Positions 26,824-36,988 of a stretch of DNA of 64,000 nt are shown here, in pieces (within the stretch, counting starts at the first letter, position 1; every line of letters begins with the position of its first letter). Source of the DNA: Robiginitalea biformata HTCC2501 (GTDB taxonomy: Bacteria; Bacteroidota; Bacteroidia; Flavobacteriales; Flavobacteriaceae). The stretch is from the NCBI RefSeq assembly GCF_000024125.1, contig NC_013222.1:2210501-2274500 (forward strand), given 5' to 3'. The notes below the pieces were generated by a model. The model saw only the letters and a list, made by a program, of their open reading frames with translations, was not told where the DNA came from and did no database searches. A program made the position numbers and the translations under genes.

Positions 26824-29800
26824 ATGAAAAACTACTTATCGGCCCCAAAATCCACACTTTCCGGAATCCTGGTATTGTTGGCAGTAACCCTTATGCCCTT
26901 TGCACTTTCCGGGCAGATTAACTTTGGCCAGAGCCAGCTGGATTACAACGGTTTTGCCATTAACAGCGTTACTTCCATGCAATACGGCCCGGACGGCCGC
27001 TTGTATATTGCGGAATACCCGGGAACCATCAAAATCGCCACCATCAACAAGGTTGCCGCCAACCAGTACGAGATTGCGGACCTGGAAATCCTCACAGGGG
27101 TCAAAGATATTGTAAACCACGACGATGACGGCGGGCCCTGCAGCGGCACAGCCAATGCCTGTACGAGCCGGGAAACCACCGGCCTCACCGTGGGCGGGAC
27201 CTCTGCAAACCCGGTTATCTACGTTTCTTCCAGCGATTTCCGGATCGGGGCCGGGACCGGAGGGGGGAACGGGGATGTGGACCTGGATACCAATTCCGGG
27301 ATCATCACCCGGATGACCTGGAACGGTAGCAGCTGGGACGTGGTAGACCTGGTCCGCGGCCTGCCGCGATCCGAAGAAAACCACGCCACCAATGGCCTGG
27401 AGCTGGTAAACATTTCCGGGACCAATTACCTGCTGGTGGCCCAGGGCGGCCATACCAACGGGGGCTCGCCTTCCATCAATTTTGTCCTTACCGGGGAATA
27501 TGCCCTGGCCGCGGCCATCCTGGCCATCGACCTGGACCAGCTCAACGCACTCCCCACCCTGACGGATGGAGACGGCCGCGATTATATCTACGACCTGCCC
27601 ACCCTGGACGATCCGACGCGCCCGAATGCGAACGGTATAACCGACCCGGATACCCCGGGTTATGACGGCGTGGATGTTGGCGACCCATTTGGGGGCAACG
27701 ACGGCCTGAACCAGGCGATCCTGGAAGCTAACGGCCCTGTACAGATTTTTTCCCCGGGCTACCGGAATTCCTACGACCTGGTGGTTACCGAGAGCGGAGC
27801 GGTTTACGTAACCGACAACGGACCCAACGGGGGATGGGGAGGCCTGCCCGAAAATGAAGGGACAGCTTCAGTGACGAATAACTACGTACCCGGGGAACCC
27901 GGCAGCAATTCCGCGGCCCCCGACGGGGAATTCATCAACAACGAGGACCACCTGGTGCTGATTACCACGGACATCCAGAATTATACGTTCAATTCATATT
28001 ACGGGGGGCATCCGAACCCCACGCGTGCCAACCCTGCAGGTGCCGGGATTTATACCGCCCCGAATCCTTCCTCTACCGCTGGTGCTGTATGGCGCACCCT
28101 GACGTACGACCCGGACATGTCGCGGCCCAATTCCACAAATGACCCGAATATTGCCCTGCCGGCCAACTGGGACCTGGTGGCCCCAGCAGCCAACCCGGTG
28201 GAAGGCGATTACCGCGGGCCGGGGATTGTCAACCCGGAAGGTCCGGATGACGACCTGATCACTATTTGGCCCACCAACACGAACGGGATCGACGAATACA
28301 CCGCTTCCAATTTCGGCGGCGCCATGCAGGGGAACCTGCTGGCCAGTTCCAATACGGGTACCGTCCGGCGGGTGGAGCTCGACGGCAGCGGGCAATTACA
28401 AACGCTGACCGTTAATTTCTTTAGCGGGCTGACGAATTCACAGGCCCTGGGCATTACGTGTAATTCCGATACGGACCCGTTCCCGGGAACGGTTTGGATT
28501 GGCAACCTGGCCGGGACCATTTTCGTCTTCGAGCCCAACGACGCGGTAAACTGTATCGACCCTTCAGACCCTTCCTACGACCCGAATGCGGATTACGACG
28601 CGGACGGTTATACAAACCAGGACGAAGAAGACAACGGCACGGACCCGTGTAACGGCGGATCCCAGCCTTCGGATTTTGACCAGGTTGCCGGGGCGCCCTT
28701 TGTCTCCGACCTGAACGACCCGGATGACGACGCGGACGGCATTGCCGACGCCGACGACCCCTTCCAACTCGGGGATCCCTTAACCGGTGGCAGCGATGCC
28801 TTTACGATACCTATCGAGAATGGCCTGTTTAACGACCAACAGGGCCTTGGAGGTATTTTCGGCCTGGGGATGACCGGTCTGATGAACAACGGGGACACCG
28901 GTGCCAACTGGCTGGACTGGCTGGACCGCGTAAATGACCCGAACGACCCGAACCCCAATGACGTCCTCGGCGGCGCTCCCGGGTTGATGACGTCCCACAT
29001 GACGGCCGGTACGGCCAATGGGGTTGCCAACAACCAGGACAAGGGCTACCAGTACGGCGTACAGGTAGACCAGAACACCGGGCAGTTTACCGTGTCCGGG
29101 CGGATGGTCAACTTTGACGGGGCGCTGCAGCTCTACGGAAATACAGCAGCCGTGGGGGGCGAATTGGGCTATTTCATCGGCGATGGGACGCAGAGCAATT
29201 TTATCAAACTCGTGCTGACCACGGACGGCGTATTGGCCTCCCAGGAAATCGATGACGCGGTAGTGGGTACGCCTCTGCAGGCAACGATCCCCGTGGGGAA
29301 TCGCCCTTCGGCTGAATTTTTCTTCTATTTCATTGTGGACCCGGCTACCGGGGAGGTGGAACTGGAATACGCTATTGAACAGGGCCCACGGGTTTCCCTG
29401 GGAAGCATTACCGCCCAGGGGAGTATCCTCACGGCCCTCCAGCAAAGCAGCCAGGACCTGGCTGTGGGCTTTATCGGCACCTCGAACACCTCGGGTGTGG
29501 AGTTGGAAGGAACCTGGGATTTCCTCAATGTGAAAAGCAACGTCCCGGTGGTAGCCCTCGCACTCGAAGACCTGACGCGCATTGTCAACTCCCTGGACGA
29601 GGACATTGCCCTGGAGAATTACTTCGACGACGACATGGGGCCGGAGAACCTGACCTATACGGTCGAAAACAATACAAACCCCGGCATCGGGGCGCAGATA
29701 AATGGGTCTACCCTGACGATTTCCTATCCGGGGACCCCGCAAACTACCTCGCTGACCATCCGCGCCACAGACGGGGACGGTAATTTTGTGGAGCAGGGCT

Positions 29801-32800
29801 TTGACGTGACGGTCACCGATGGCCCGATTGTGCTGTACCGGGTAAATACCGGGGGGCCGGAACTGGCATCCATCGACGGGGATATCAACTGGGAAGCCGA
29901 TACGCTTGCCGAACCTTCCCAATACCTGACCCTCGGAGGCTCCAACAAGGTACAGGCCTACGGCGTCAACAGCTTTACGCCCGAGGTGAACCTGGCGACG
30001 ACCCCTGAAGAAATTTACGATTCGGAACGCTACGATTCCCAGCAAGGCCCGCCGAATATGACCTATTCCTTCCCGGTTTCCCCGGCAGGGCTCTACGAAG
30101 TGCGTATCTATGTGGGCAACGGCTGGACCGGCACGGAAAACCCGGGCGAACGGATTTTCGACATTACCCTGGAGGGTACGGTCTATCCGCTCACCAGCGA
30201 CATCGACCTCTCCGGTACCTACGGACACCAGGTGGGGGCGGTCCTCACGCATGTCATCCCGGTGGATGACGGCTTTCTGGACGTCGCTTTCCTGCACGAC
30301 GTGATTGAAAACCCGTTGGTAAACGGAATTGAGATCCTCGATGTGGCAGACGACGATACCCCGCTCTATGTGTTTCCGATTGCAGACCAGACGAGCATTA
30401 TCGGGGAGCAGCTCACCGGGAGCCTGGGCGTTCAGGCCCTGGGCGGGGACGGCAATTTCAGTTACTCGGCCTCCAACCTGCCCCCGGGGCTCAGTATCGA
30501 GCCTACCAACGGGCAGATTGGCGGCACCGTGCAGGCTGGGGCAGACGCCGGCAGCCCCTACAACGTGAGCATCACCGTCGACGACAGTGACGGGTCTCCC
30601 GCAGATGCCGTAACTATCAACTTCCAGTGGGAAATCATCAACCCGACTACCTGGCGGATCAACGCCGGGGGCGAGGAGGTGACTGCCACCGATGACGGCA
30701 CGAATTGGCGGTATAACGGGGCCTCTGGCGCCTATACCGGCGGTATTTACAGCGTGAATACGGGTGTGGCGCTGGAATCCGGCCTGGAATTCAGCCAGCG
30801 GGATGCTTCCATCCCTGCGTATATCGACGAGACAGTCTACGAATCCCTTTTTGCCACGGAGCGCTACGACGCCCCGACGGCACCCGAAATGGAATACCAG
30901 GTGCCCCTGGAGAATGGGGACTATATACTCAAGGTGTACGTAGGGAACTTTTTCAACGGCACGGATGAGGTAGGCGAACGCGTCTTCGACATCAACGTGG
31001 AAGGGGTGCTTGTGGAGGATGATTTTGACCCGGTGGCGGCCTTTGGGCACCTCTCCGGCGGGGCATTGTCCTATCCGGTTACCGTGACCGACGGGGTTAT
31101 GAACATCCAGTTTATCCACCAGGTGGAGAACCCCGTGCTGAACGCCATCGAAATCATATCCGTGGATACCGGGAACCCGGATTTGGTGCTGGACCCCATT
31201 GCCGACCAGTCCGATGACCCGGGGACTTCGGTTTCCCTTACGGCCAGTGCCTCCGGGGGGGATCCCGGGGAAGCCGTAACCTATTACATCACCGGACAGC
31301 CGGACGGCCTGGACATCGACCCTTCCACGGGGGAAATCTCCGGGACGATTTCCAGCCAGGCATCCATTGGGGGCCCCAACAACAACGGGGTGCACCTGGT
31401 CACCGTAACGGCCACCAAGCCGGGATCTGCCCCGGCCACGCAGAATTTTGCCTGGACCATTTCCCAATCCTGGATTGAAAAGAACGAAAACCAGAATTAT
31501 ACGGCCCGGCACGAAAACTCCTTTGTTCAGGCCGGGGACAAGTTCTATTTAATGGGTGGTCGCGAGAGTGCACAAACCGTGGATATTTACGACTACACCA
31601 CGGATACCTGGGAATCCCTGGCTGGTTCCGCCCCCTTTGAATTCAACCATTTCCAGGCGGTAACGTATCAGGGGCTCATTTGGGTGATTGGCGCATTCCA
31701 GACAAATGCGTATCCGAATGAAATCCCTGCTGAATTTATCTGGATGTTCGACCCGGCCGACCAGGTCTGGATCCAGGGGCCCGAAGTTCCCGTCGGGCGC
31801 CGCAGGGGATCGGCCGGACTGGTGGTTTACAACGATAAGTTTTATGTGGTTGGAGGTAATACGGACGGGCACGACGGCGGTTTTGTACCGTGGTTTGACG
31901 AATTCGACCCGGCTACGGGCCAGTGGACAATCCTGGCCAATGCCCCGAATGCGCGCGACCACTTCCACGCCGTTCTGATCGGGAATTCGCTCTATGTATC
32001 CGGTGGCCGGCAATCCGATGCGGGAACGGGCAATGTTTTTGCACCCACTATCCCTGAAATCGACGTATACGATTTTACTTCGGGGACCTGGAGCAGCCTG
32101 CCTGCCGGGCAGAATATCCCAACCGAGCGCGCAGGAGCGGCTTCTGTGAACTACAACGGCCGCCTGCTGGTTATCGGAGGGGAAACGGAAACTCCCGGCG
32201 CATCCCTGGCCGTCACCGAGGAATACGACCCGCAGTCCAATACCTGGCGGACCCTCGGCCCATTAAATAACCCGCGACACGGGACCCAGGCAATTGTCTC
32301 CGGCAACGGCATCTTTATCGCGGCCGGGTCGCCGGTGCGGGGCGGGGGCAACCAGAAGAACATGGAGTACCTTGGGGTAGATGCCCCGGTGGGCTCCCCA
32401 AGCGTGGCGAGTACGCTGGAAACCCCCGATGGTATCCAGATTGCCGACGGGGCAACAGAGTCCTTTGATATTACCCTCTCCGGGGGAAATGTGGGGGTAT
32501 ATGTCACCTCGATGGACCTGAGCGGGCCAAACGCAGGGGATTTTGTGATCACTGCCGGGGAACTGAGCGATCAATTGCTCAACGCGAACAGCACCTATTC
32601 GGTATCTGTTCAGCTCACGGGAACGGGCCCCAACCGCAGTGCCACGCTGACCATCAATTACGGCAATGGCCAGTCCCAGGAGATCATCCTTTCCAATGAC
32701 AACCTCGCGCCGGACGTCACCAATCCCGGCGACCAGTTTAACAATGAAGGGGACAACGTCAGTTTGCAGATCGAGGCGTCGGACGCCAGTGAAAACCTGG

Positions 32801-35790
32801 CTTACAGCGCTTCAAACCTTCCGCCGAACCTCACCATCAACCCGACCACCGGATTGATTACGGGCGTACTGGCTTCCGGTTCGGGCAGCGTTTTCCAGGA
32901 GGATAGCGGCCTGGTGGTTATCGAGGCGGAATCCACGGATATTGTTCCCGACTGGGCTACAACAACTACGGGCGGTGCAGTTGGCGTCATCGCAGGCACC
33001 AACCACCTGAACAATCAGAACGGGGGTACGCTTACCTACGAGATAGCCATCAACACGCCCGGCGTCTACCGCTTTAACTGGCGGAATTTCTTCAGCGGCT
33101 CGGTACCGACGGACGAGAACGACAACTGGCTCCGATTCCCGAATTCCAATGGAGTTTGGTTCTTCGGCTACAAGGGGACTCCCGCCAGTGAGGCGGCCCT
33201 GATCGCCGAACTCGAAGGGGCCCAGAACAACATTGTCTTCCCGGTGGGAAGCGGCCGGGAATCGGCCTCCACGCTTCCGGAAGGCGCTTCCGGCAATGGT
33301 TTCCTGAAGGTCTATCGCGCTGGCGGAACCTCGGAAGTCTATGACTGGCAGGCCAAGACCAGCGACAACGACGCCCACGATGTATACGTCCGCTTTGAAA
33401 ATGCGGGCACCTATACCATGGAAATATCCGAGCGATCCGCGGGGCACGCCATCGACCGCATAGCGCTCTATAAAGTGGACGGCCCTGCCTATACGGATTC
33501 CCAGCTCACCAATGCGCCGGAGTCCGAAGTAACCCCGGGGAACGGGGCGGCGGCAAACAGCCCGTACAGCGTCCAGGTAACGGTTACCGACGACGGCAAC
33601 CCGGCCCTGGATACGACCGTCGACTTCCAGTGGATTGTCGGCGACGGGACCAACGAGCCGCCGGTGGCCCTGGCAGAAGCCTCGCCGCTTTCCGGTCAGG
33701 CACCCCTGCAGGTGCAGTTCACCGGGGAAAATTCCACCGATGATAGCGCCATAACAGCCTATGCCTGGGATTTCCAGGACGGGGAAACCTCCATTGAGAC
33801 CAACCCGCTGCATACCTTTACGGATCCGGGCACCTATGTGGTGGAGCTTACGGTAACCGACGATGCCGGCTTCCAGGATACCGATACGGTTACCATCACG
33901 GTCAACGCCGTTACCAACCAGCCGCCTACCGCGGTGGCAGCAGCTACGCCCCAGAGCGGGATTGCCCCCCTGGAGGTGCTGTTCGACGGGTCGGGATCCT
34001 CGGACGACGTGGGGATTGTAAGCTACTTCTGGGATTTCCAGGACGGAAGCACCTCCGACCAGGAAGTTGCGGAACATACCTTTACAGCGGCCGGGGACTA
34101 CAATGTAACACTCACCGTTACGGATTCGCAGGGCGAGGAGGATACCGATACCATCACCATTTCGGTAACGGGCAATACGGCTCCCGTGGCAGTCGCCGAG
34201 GCGACCCCGGTAAGTGGGGATGCCCCCCTGGTGGTTGATTTCACAGGGAGCAATTCCACGGACGACGGCACCATTGTGTCCTATGCATGGGATTTCCAGG
34301 ACGGGGGCACCTCCAACCTGGCCGACCCGCAGTACACATTTACAACGCCCGGGGAGTATATCGTTTCCCTTACGGTAACCGACGATGGCGGACTGACCGG
34401 GACCGATACGATCACCATCACGGTATCGGATCCGAACCAGGCGCCGGTAGCGGTGGCCGAAGCCACGCCCACTAACGGGGAAGCGCCCCTGGTGGTGGAT
34501 TTCACCGGGAGCAATTCCACGGATGACGGCACGATTGTATCCTATGCCTGGGATTTCCAGGACGGGGGCACCTCCGACCAGGCGGATCCGCAATATACGT
34601 TTGCGGCTGCCGGCAACTACGACGTAACCCTCACCGTTACGGACGATGGCGGGTTGACGGATACCGACACGATCACTATCGTGGTTACCGACCCGTCGGG
34701 CAACGAGCCCCCGGTAGCGCTGGCGGAAGCCACCCCGGTGAGCGGTATCGTACCCCTGGAGGTATCCTTTACGGGTAGTAATTCCACAGATGACGGTACG
34801 ATAGTGACCTATGCATGGGATTTCCAGGACGGGGGAACCTCCGACCAGGCAGACCCTGTTTACACCTTCAATACGCCCGGGGAATATGTTGTTTCCCTGA
34901 CGGTGACCGACGACGAAGGCCTGACGGATACGGATACCATACTGATCGAAGTTCAGGATTCCGACGTGGACCCGATTGTCGATGCGGGGGAAGATGTTAC
35001 GCTGACCCTGCCGGATGATTCGGTGACCCTGACGGGCACAGCCTCCGACCCGGATGGAGGTGACATCGTTTCGTACCAATGGACATTTGACGGCCCGGGA
35101 ACCCCAACGCTTTCGGGCGAGGATACTGCTGAGCTCACTGTCACCGGCCTCGTGGAAGGCACCTATATATTCACCCTGACCGTGATAGACGACGACGGCC
35201 AGTCCGCTTCCGATTCGGTGGTGGTAACCGTCCTGTCCGGAAACGGCAATCCGGTAGCAGTGGCAGAAGCCACGCCGGAAAGTGGCACGGCCCCGCTGGA
35301 TGTTAGTTTCACCGGCAGCAATTCCACGGATGACGGCGCAATTGTAAGTTACAGTTGGGATTTCGGGGATGGCAATACCTCTGACGAAGCCGACCCGCAG
35401 CACACCTACACGAGTCCGGGCACCTATCAGGTGAGCCTCACGGTCACCGATGATTCAGGCCTTACCGATACGGCTACCCTGACCATTGTGGTTTCCGAAG
35501 AACAGGCTTCCATGGTAGTCAGCGTCCTGAACCCTGCGGTTGTCTACGGCGGGAATGGGGTTAAAAGTGCCGTGATTGAGATTTTGAATATGCCGGATGA
35601 TACCGAACTCTTCGGGATCCGCATCTTTGACTATAGCGGCAGGCTGATGTTGTCCTACCTGGCAAGGGACTATACCTTTAGCCCGGTTGAGTTTGCCGTT
35701 CCGGTGGAGGGGCTTCCCAGCGGGGTATACTACATCCAGCTGGAATTTACCCAGGGAGATAATATCGGACTTAAATTGATGGTGGACTAA
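26824..35790 (+). CDS. Giant T9SS-secreted mosaic protein: propeller, malectin, kelch, CBM6-like, PKD domains
   Basis: A 2988-residue surface or secreted protein. In order: signal peptide (1-30); sugar-dehydrogenase/NHL-like propeller (about 30-576); Asp-rich calcium repeats (578-656); LamG-like domain (658-906); cadherin-like domain (908-999); malectin 1 (1000-1174); Ig-like He_PIG domain (1176-1273); malectin 2 (1273-1450); He_PIG (1453-1549); kelch propeller (1550-1854); anchor-D-like domain (1856-1959); a He_PIG domain split by a CBM6-like insert (2023-2230); seven PKD-type domains (2277-2888); and a T9SS type A sorting domain (2889-2988) ending in GVYYIQLEF. Several domains bind glycans in other proteins, so it may bind or organise the polysaccharide made by the surrounding genes. 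It has its own promoter region and terminator. Confidence 0.92.
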   Translation: MKNYLSAPKSTLSGILVLLAVTLMPFALSGQINFGQSQLDYNGFAINSVTSMQYGPDGRLYIAEYPGTIKIATINKVAANQYEIADLEILTGVKDIVNHDDDGGPCSGTANACTSRETTGLTVGGTSANPVIYVSSSDFRIGAGTGGGNGDVDLDTNSGIITRMTWNGSSWDVVDLVRGLPRSEENHATNGLELVNISGTNYLLVAQGGHTNGGSPSINFVLTGEYALAAAILAIDLDQLNALPTLTDGDGRDYIYDLPTLDDPTRPNANGITDPDTPGYDGVDVGDPFGGNDGLNQAILEANGPVQIFSPGYRNSYDLVVTESGAVYVTDNGPNGGWGGLPENEGTASVTNNYVPGEPGSNSAAPDGEFINNEDHLVLITTDIQNYTFNSYYGGHPNPTRANPAGAGIYTAPNPSSTAGAVWRTLTYDPDMSRPNSTNDPNIALPANWDLVAPAANPVEGDYRGPGIVNPEGPDDDLITIWPTNTNGIDEYTASNFGGAMQGNLLASSNTGTVRRVELDGSGQLQTLTVNFFSGLTNSQALGITCNSDTDPFPGTVWIGNLAGTIFVFEPNDAVNCIDPSDPSYDPNADYDADGYTNQDEEDNGTDPCNGGSQPSDFDQVAGAPFVSDLNDPDDDADGIADADDPFQLGDPLTGGSDAFTIPIENGLFNDQQGLGGIFGLGMTGLMNNGDTGANWLDWLDRVNDPNDPNPNDVLGGAPGLMTSHMTAGTANGVANNQDKGYQYGVQVDQNTGQFTVSGRMVNFDGALQLYGNTAAVGGELGYFIGDGTQSNFIKLVLTTDGVLASQEIDDAVVGTPLQATIPVGNRPSAEFFFYFIVDPATGEVELEYAIEQGPRVSLGSITAQGSILTALQQSSQDLAVGFIGTSNTSGVELEGTWDFLNVKSNVPVVALALEDLTRIVNSLDEDIALENYFDDDMGPENLTYTVENNTNPGIGAQINGSTLTISYPGTPQTTSLTIRATDGDGNFVEQGFDVTVTDGPIVLYRVNTGGPELASIDGDINWEADTLAEPSQYLTLGGSNKVQAYGVNSFTPEVNLATTPEEIYDSERYDSQQGPPNMTYSFPVSPAGLYEVRIYVGNGWTGTENPGERIFDITLEGTVYPLTSDIDLSGTYGHQVGAVLTHVIPVDDGFLDVAFLHDVIENPLVNGIEILDVADDDTPLYVFPIADQTSIIGEQLTGSLGVQALGGDGNFSYSASNLPPGLSIEPTNGQIGGTVQAGADAGSPYNVSITVDDSDGSPADAVTINFQWEIINPTTWRINAGGEEVTATDDGTNWRYNGASGAYTGGIYSVNTGVALESGLEFSQRDASIPAYIDETVYESLFATERYDAPTAPEMEYQVPLENGDYILKVYVGNFFNGTDEVGERVFDINVEGVLVEDDFDPVAAFGHLSGGALSYPVTVTDGVMNIQFIHQVENPVLNAIEIISVDTGNPDLVLDPIADQSDDPGTSVSLTASASGGDPGEAVTYYITGQPDGLDIDPSTGEISGTISSQASIGGPNNNGVHLVTVTATKPGSAPATQNFAWTISQSWIEKNENQNYTARHENSFVQAGDKFYLMGGRESAQTVDIYDYTTDTWESLAGSAPFEFNHFQAVTYQGLIWVIGAFQTNAYPNEIPAEFIWMFDPADQVWIQGPEVPVGRRRGSAGLVVYNDKFYVVGGNTDGHDGGFVPWFDEFDPATGQWTILANAPNARDHFHAVLIGNSLYVSGGRQSDAGTGNVFAPTIPEIDVYDFTSGTWSSLPAGQNIPTERAGAASVNYNGRLLVIGGETETPGASLAVTEEYDPQSNTWRTLGPLNNPRHGTQAIVSGNGIFIAAGSPVRGGGNQKNMEYLGVDAPVGSPSVASTLETPDGIQIADGATESFDITLSGGNVGVYVTSMDLSGPNAGDFVITAGELSDQLLNANSTYSVSVQLTGTGPNRSATLTINYGNGQSQEIILSNDNLAPDVTNPGDQFNNEGDNVSLQIEASDASENLAYSASNLPPNLTINPTTGLITGVLASGSGSVFQEDSGLVVIEAESTDIVPDWATTTTGGAVGVIAGTNHLNNQNGGTLTYEIAINTPGVYRFNWRNFFSGSVPTDENDNWLRFPNSNGVWFFGYKGTPASEAALIAELEGAQNNIVFPVGSGRESASTLPEGASGNGFLKVYRAGGTSEVYDWQAKTSDNDAHDVYVRFENAGTYTMEISERSAGHAIDRIALYKVDGPAYTDSQLTNAPESEVTPGNGAAANSPYSVQVTVTDDGNPALDTTVDFQWIVGDGTNEPPVALAEASPLSGQAPLQVQFTGENSTDDSAITAYAWDFQDGETSIETNPLHTFTDPGTYVVELTVTDDAGFQDTDTVTITVNAVTNQPPTAVAAATPQSGIAPLEVLFDGSGSSDDVGIVSYFWDFQDGSTSDQEVAEHTFTAAGDYNVTLTVTDSQGEEDTDTITISVTGNTAPVAVAEATPVSGDAPLVVDFTGSNSTDDGTIVSYAWDFQDGGTSNLADPQYTFTTPGEYIVSLTVTDDGGLTGTDTITITVSDPNQAPVAVAEATPTNGEAPLVVDFTGSNSTDDGTIVSYAWDFQDGGTSDQADPQYTFAAAGNYDVTLTVTDDGGLTDTDTITIVVTDPSGNEPPVALAEATPVSGIVPLEVSFTGSNSTDDGTIVTYAWDFQDGGTSDQADPVYTFNTPGEYVVSLTVTDDEGLTDTDTILIEVQDSDVDPIVDAGEDVTLTLPDDSVTLTGTASDPDGGDIVSYQWTFDGPGTPTLSGEDTAELTVTGLVEGTYIFTLTVIDDDGQSASDSVVVTVLSGNGNPVAVAEATPESGTAPLDVSFTGSNSTDDGAIVSYSWDFGDGNTSDEADPQHTYTSPGTYQVSLTVTDDSGLTDTATLTIVVSEEQASMVVSVLNPAVVYGGNGVKSAVIEILNMPDDTELFGIRIFDYSGRLMLSYLARDYTFSPVEFAVPVEGLPSGVYYIQLEFTQGDNIGLKLMVD
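33650..35490 (+). repeat. Tandem PKD-encoding repeats, about 261 bp period
   Basis: Seven PKD-type units lie in tandem inside the giant gene. Units 3, 4 and 5 (about 34170-34960) are nearly the same at the DNA level, sharing long runs around the WDFQDGGTS codons; unit 6 is a divergent type and unit 7 returns to the common type. The similarity implies recent duplication or gene conversion. Confidence 0.8.
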
Positions 35791-35830
35791 CGGAAAGACC
35801 GTCCGATCTGCAATTTATAAGTAAGACAGC

Positions 35831-35857
35831 AAACCCGCCGGAAGGCGGGTTTTGTTT
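35831..35857 (+). terminator. Rho-independent terminator of the giant gene
   Basis: Arms AAACCCGCC and GGCGGGTTT around the loop GGAA, followed by TGTTTT. It lies 40 bp after the stop and before the convergent phosphatase gene. Confidence 0.8.
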
Positions 35858-35920
35858 TCTGAGGGTTTCAACCGGCGGGGAGGCACTAAAAATGCCGGCT
35901 TTGCCTACTTCTTCGGAGCC

Positions 35921-36661
35921 TCAATAAAAACTGCCGATGGTATGCTGTATGGCGGTTTCGAGTTTTACCAGGTGCTTCGGTCTCAGGGTGATTTCTTTGA
36001 CGGCATCGAGTTGGCGCAGGTTGTGCACATCGGATCCCAGAAAATTGATCAGGTCGGACTCCAGGAGTTCGTAGGCAACCTTTTGCACTTCCGGCCCGTA
36101 ATAATTCCCCAGGCTCAGCATATTGAGCTGCATCAGGATGCCCTGCTCGGCGTACTTCCGGTATTTCCCCCTTTTCTGGTGCAGGAACTGGTAGCGCTCC
36201 GGGTGGGCAAGGATGGGCGTCAGGCCGCGTTTGGCAATTTCCACGATGCAACGGTCAAAGTTCAGGGGAGGTTGGAGGAACGACATCTCCACCAGCAGGT
36301 AGCCTTTGCGGAATTTCAGATAGCCCCCGCTTTCGAGCAACTCCTCAAAAGAATCGTCTACCATGTGCTCGGCCGCCGGCTCCACGGCCACCTGGTTCAT
36401 GCGCTGGTCCATCAGGGCATCCATCAGCTGGTCGTGCGCCTCGTGGATGGTTTTTCGGGTATTCGGGTAGAGCGGCTGGAGGATATGGGGGGTGGCGATG
36501 AACCGGTGGACCCCCAGTTCGCCAAATGCACGCACCAGTTCCACGGACGCGTCCAGGTCCGCCGCCCCATCGTCGATACCAGGCAGGATGTGGTTGTGGA
36601 TATCCACAAAGTTCTCCAGCTGATCGACCAGGTAACGCTTTTTTTCAAAAAATTGGAACAT
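35921..36661 (-). CDS. CpsB/YwqE-type tyrosine-protein phosphatase (PHP family)
   Basis: A 246-residue metal-dependent phosphatase of the PHP superfamily. The start at 36661 gives MFQFFEKKRYLVDQLENFVDIHNHILPGIDDGA with the first metal ligands in HNHILPGIDDG. Others are RFIATPHILQP (near 57), LAHPERY (near 154) and GSDVHNL (near 212), completing the tri-metal site. These enzymes dephosphorylate the Wzc C-terminal tyrosines, which completes the export regulatory cycle. It is convergent with the giant gene and separated from wzc by 9.4 kb. Confidence 0.9.
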   Translation of the reverse strand: MFQFFEKKRYLVDQLENFVDIHNHILPGIDDGAADLDASVELVRAFGELGVHRFIATPHILQPLYPNTRKTIHEAHDQLMDALMDQRMNQVAVEPAAEHMVDDSFEELLESGGYLKFRKGYLLVEMSFLQPPLNFDRCIVEIAKRGLTPILAHPERYQFLHQKRGKYRKYAEQGILMQLNMLSLGNYYGPEVQKVAYELLESDLINFLGSDVHNLRQLDAVKEITLRPKHLVKLETAIQHTIGSFY

Positions 36662-36988
36662 GCCTGTAGCTTGGGGCAAAAATAGTGTTTCTCACCGGGA
36701 GGAGGGTACACTCCGTCGAATTTACAAAAAGACGGCCTTCTGCATCCGTCGGGATTAGCGGAAGTATCCTGTAAAGGCCGGACCCGTCAGTATTGAAGGC
36801 CCGGTCAGCGAGCGAGGGCCCGGTCAGGGAGCATTTCAAATGTTAAGGAATCCTTAAAGAAAATCTCACCAGCTCGCCCAAATGTTATATTATGTTACAA
36901 TTCCGCTATTTCTCCCCCTGGATTTGCTTAAGACTAGGAGATTGTTATAATACAACATTGTAGAAACAATAACTTTCAAAACCTAGGA
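36662..36988. other. 327-bp divergent region before proC
   Basis: No gene is seen. It contains an 11-bp direct repeat GGCCCGGTCAG at 36798-36808 and 36817-36827 (the first copy read as GGCCCGGTCAG after GAA), 19 bp apart. TTGCTT and TATAAT spaced by 16 bp (36924-36951) resemble an E. coli-type promoter, which is not the usual type for this phylum. Confidence 0.35.

Noticed and set aside
28780..31512. 910-residue antisense open frame within the giant T9SS gene
   Set aside because: It is a GC-rich shadow frame: composition is dominated by Gly, Arg, Val and His, no domain is visible, and the sense strand encodes a consistent mosaic protein.
32812..35403. 863-residue antisense open frame over the kelch, CBM and PKD region
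   Set aside because: It mirrors the PKD repeats in antisense and has no recognisable domain or start signal.
36924..36951. E. coli-style TTGCTT / TATAAT promoter before proC
   Set aside because: Bacteroidetes primary sigma factors use TTTG / TAnnTTTG, so this match is probably chance in an AT-rich stretch.
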